From positions 1-64,000 of the forward strand of contig JAJEDJ010000042.1 in assembly GCA_022821545.1 (NCBI GenBank): 64,000 nt of DNA, given 5' to 3'. This DNA comes from Caldilineaceae bacterium. GTDB taxonomy: Bacteria > Chloroflexota > Anaerolineae > Caldilineales > Caldilineaceae. The notes beneath the pieces were generated by a model. That model saw only the letters and a list, made by a program, of their open reading frames with translations, was not told the origin of the DNA and searched no databases. Positions 62,534 to 64,000 of the stretch are shown piece by piece. The position numbers and the translations under genes are program-made. Position 1 is the first letter of the stretch. Each line of letters starts with the position of its first letter.

Positions 62534-63325
62534 TCACTCCTTCCACGTCCTGTGTGTTTCCAATGATTCCAACTCCGCCAAACGCCGAATCCAACGCTGG
62601 TGGCGGGCATCGTCAATGGACCGCCAGTATGGGCCGTACATGGGCCGGCCCGCCTGCGCGAAGACCCTCTGGTTTCCCCGCATCTGCGCCTGGATTGCTC
62701 TCTCTGCTTCCGGTGTATCCGGGTCTTCGTAATAGACCACCACGCCTTGCCGTCGGCAGCTGCCGCCGCCGAACGCCGCGTGCCAGAGGGCGACATTGAA
62801 TACCAGGACGTCGCCCGGCTGCGATTCGAAAGTGTACGATGGCACTTCCGCCTGGGCAAGGTTGTAAGCATTCTCGGGATCGCGGCTGATCTGGCTGTGG
62901 AACGGATCGCGGTGCGAACCGGGGATTACGCGCAGCGCGCCGTTGCTTCCGTCCAGAGGATCCGGGTAGATGCAGAACTTGACGGCCGCGTAGCCCAGCG
63001 ACCTCGTATCCGGGTGCCAATGCGTGTCATCAACATGATAGTTGCCGTCCACGGCAATGGCCAGCACGTCCTTCCCCAGAAGTTGCTCGGCTACGTTAGC
63101 AAAGCGATGATCATCGGCTAAGCCGGCGATAAATGGTGACTTCTCCTCCATGAGCGAGGCGTAGTGGCGGCTCTTGCCGTCGTGCTTGCCTCCTTCAATC
63201 CACGAATCCAGCCCCGCATTGAACTCGCGGCTGTACAGTTCCATCTCTTCTCTTGAAAGAAGCCCGCGGAAGACCAGAAATCCGAAGTCGTTGAACAGGT
63301 TTAGTTGCTGCTGCGACAGTTTCAT
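62534..63325 (-). CDS. Phytanoyl-CoA dioxygenase (PhyH) family protein
   Basis: This is a 263-residue Fe(II)/2-oxoglutarate oxygenase. The iron ligands are His104 and Asp106 in THWHPDTRS and the distal His182 in FNVALWHAAFGG. Arg residues ~10 positions later would bind 2-oxoglutarate. It is the first gene of the operon with the VOC, two SDRs and the dehydrogenase, which suggests hydroxylation followed by oxidation of a small organic compound. A strong promoter lies about 70 bases upstream. It is only distantly like the PhyH protein at 7298. Confidence 0.9.
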   Translation of the reverse strand: MKLSQQQLNLFNDFGFLVFRGLLSREEMELYSREFNAGLDSWIEGGKHDGKSRHYASLMEEKSPFIAGLADDHRFANVAEQLLGKDVLAIAVDGNYHVDDTHWHPDTRSLGYAAVKFCIYPDPLDGSNGALRVIPGSHRDPFHSQISRDPENAYNLAQAEVPSYTFESQPGDVLVFNVALWHAAFGGGSCRRQGVVVYYEDPDTPEAERAIQAQMRGNQRVFAQAGRPMYGPYWRSIDDARHQRWIRRLAELESLETHRTWKE

Positions 63326-63392
63326 TCCAACCCTTTCGTAGAGGTAGGGGCCGTTTACGCCCTGCTGAAAAAAGAATCGGCGAAGGAGCCGG

Positions 63393-63422
63393 AGTATAGC
63401 ATCCTGATTCGCGGACCGTCAA
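63393..63422 (-). promoter_or_regulatory. Promoter of the PhyH-VOC-SDR operon
   Basis: On the minus strand TTGACG (63422-63417), an 18-base spacer and TATACT (63398-63393) form a near-consensus promoter. Transcription would start about 60 bases before the PhyH ATG. Confidence 0.65.
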
Positions 63423-63553
63423 GCAAAGTTTTCGTGAAGCGAAGCCTACCGGTGCGGCTATCGACCGCCATCACCAACCCGGAAATAGCCTCGGACACCT
63501 ACCTGGGGAAACACGCCGCTTCCCCTTAACTCGCCGTCAGAATTCGGCCCGAA

Positions 63554-64000
63554 TCAATGTTCGTACTCTTCCATCAACTCGACAAGATTGCCGTCCGGGT
63601 CGTAGCAGAAGCAGACGCTGACAGAGCCTTCCGTCAACTCAAAGTTGACCGGCCCCGAGATGAACTCAACGCCGGCTTCGGTCAAGGCATTCACCGCTGC
63701 CGGCAGGTCTTCCACCGTTAGTGCGAAGTGGCAGGAGCCAACCGAGCCCATCGGCGTGACGTGCTTACTTCCTGGCGGCGCAAAATACTCGAGCAGGTCG
63801 ATCAGAATCTGGGGCGTATCCGCGGCCGCCAAGCGCGTTGACTGTGCGCGTGAACCTTGCATTCCACCGGCCATGTCGCACTTCTCGCCTTCCAGCTGGT
63901 GCTGCTCAACTTGCCGCAGCCCCAGTTTGCCGACATAAAAATCCAGGGCCTTCTCCGTGTCGCTGACCGTGATGGCAACGTGATCAAACGCTTTGACCTT
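63554..64000 (-). CDS. VOC family protein, cut by the window edge
   Basis: The visible 148 codons continue in frame to position 64000, beginning VKAFDHVAITVSDTEKALDF, so only a few N-terminal residues are missing. The fold is the same as that of the VOC protein at 62057, with an N-terminal metal His (FDHVAITV) and a C-terminal Glu (DPDGNLVELMEEY). An internal ATG at 63874 exists but would remove the first half-domain, so it is not the start. The gene is transcribed in the same direction as the PhyH operon but ends ~130 bases before its promoter, so it is a separate unit. Reaction unknown. Confidence 0.87.
   Translation of the reverse strand, partial: KVKAFDHVAITVSDTEKALDFYVGKLGLRQVEQHQLEGEKCDMAGGMQGSRAQSTRLAAADTPQILIDLLEYFAPPGSKHVTPMGSVGSCHFALTVEDLPAAVNALTEAGVEFISGPVNFELTEGSVSVCFCYDPDGNLVELMEEYEH

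Overview
The window reads as a chromosomal segment of a heterotrophic bacterium, most likely a Chloroflexota member (Caldilineales-like, of the kind found in marine or sponge-associated metagenomes). This placement is inferred from gene content only: many carbohydrate ABC transporter genes without an ATPase, phytanoyl-CoA dioxygenases, VOC proteins and SDRs, an M81 peptidase, PucR, and fused AroK-AroB. Coding density is high and no rRNA, tRNA, CRISPR array, insertion sequence or phage gene was recognised.

Left part (1-19.8 kb): a small coiled-coil/TM protein; a plus-strand operon of a sugar-type binding lipoprotein, two permeases, an M81 peptidase and a DegT-type aminotransferase; a PhyH oxygenase behind tandem repeats and a promoter; a degenerate kinase-like protein; a second (minus-strand) binding protein/permease/permease operon; an aquaporin; an acyltransferase; an aldo-keto reductase; two glycosyltransferases; a VOC protein; and an enolase-superfamily dehydratase. 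Both transporter operons carry a perfect inverted repeat between the binding protein and the first permease.

Middle (20-29.1 kb): a coiled-coil gene directly coupled to selB, then a minus-strand run Uma2 nuclease - nitroreductase - giant EndoQ-like/UvrD helicase fusion, linked by ATGA overlaps.

Aromatic amino acid region (29.5-55.8 kb): two operons facing each other hold the whole shikimate pathway, the whole tryptophan pathway and most of the phenylalanine/tyrosine branch. The plus-strand operon is aroH-pheA-aroF-aroF-tyrA-aroA-aroE-trpB-trpA. It is preceded by a good promoter, a leader ORF with nine aromatic codons in a 15-codon stretch, and mutually exclusive antiterminator/terminator structures, so ribosome-mediated attenuation is the best reading. 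The minus-strand operon is trpE-trpS-trpG-(APH-like kinase)-trpD-trpC-trpF-aroC-aroKB-aroQ, followed by a lone solute-binding protein, an M23 peptidase and small genes. Its leader is a T-box riboswitch with a TGG (Trp) specifier. The two operons supply one pathway but sense different signals: peptide-coded aromatic supply on one side, uncharged tRNA-Trp on the other. A PucR regulator and a membrane protein lie between them.

Right part (55.8-64 kb): a dCMP deaminase-like enzyme, a membrane protein, ftsH with its own promoter, and a minus-strand catabolic operon (PhyH - VOC - SDR - SDR - 2-hydroxyacid dehydrogenase) with a strong promoter. A VOC gene upstream of it is cut by the window edge.
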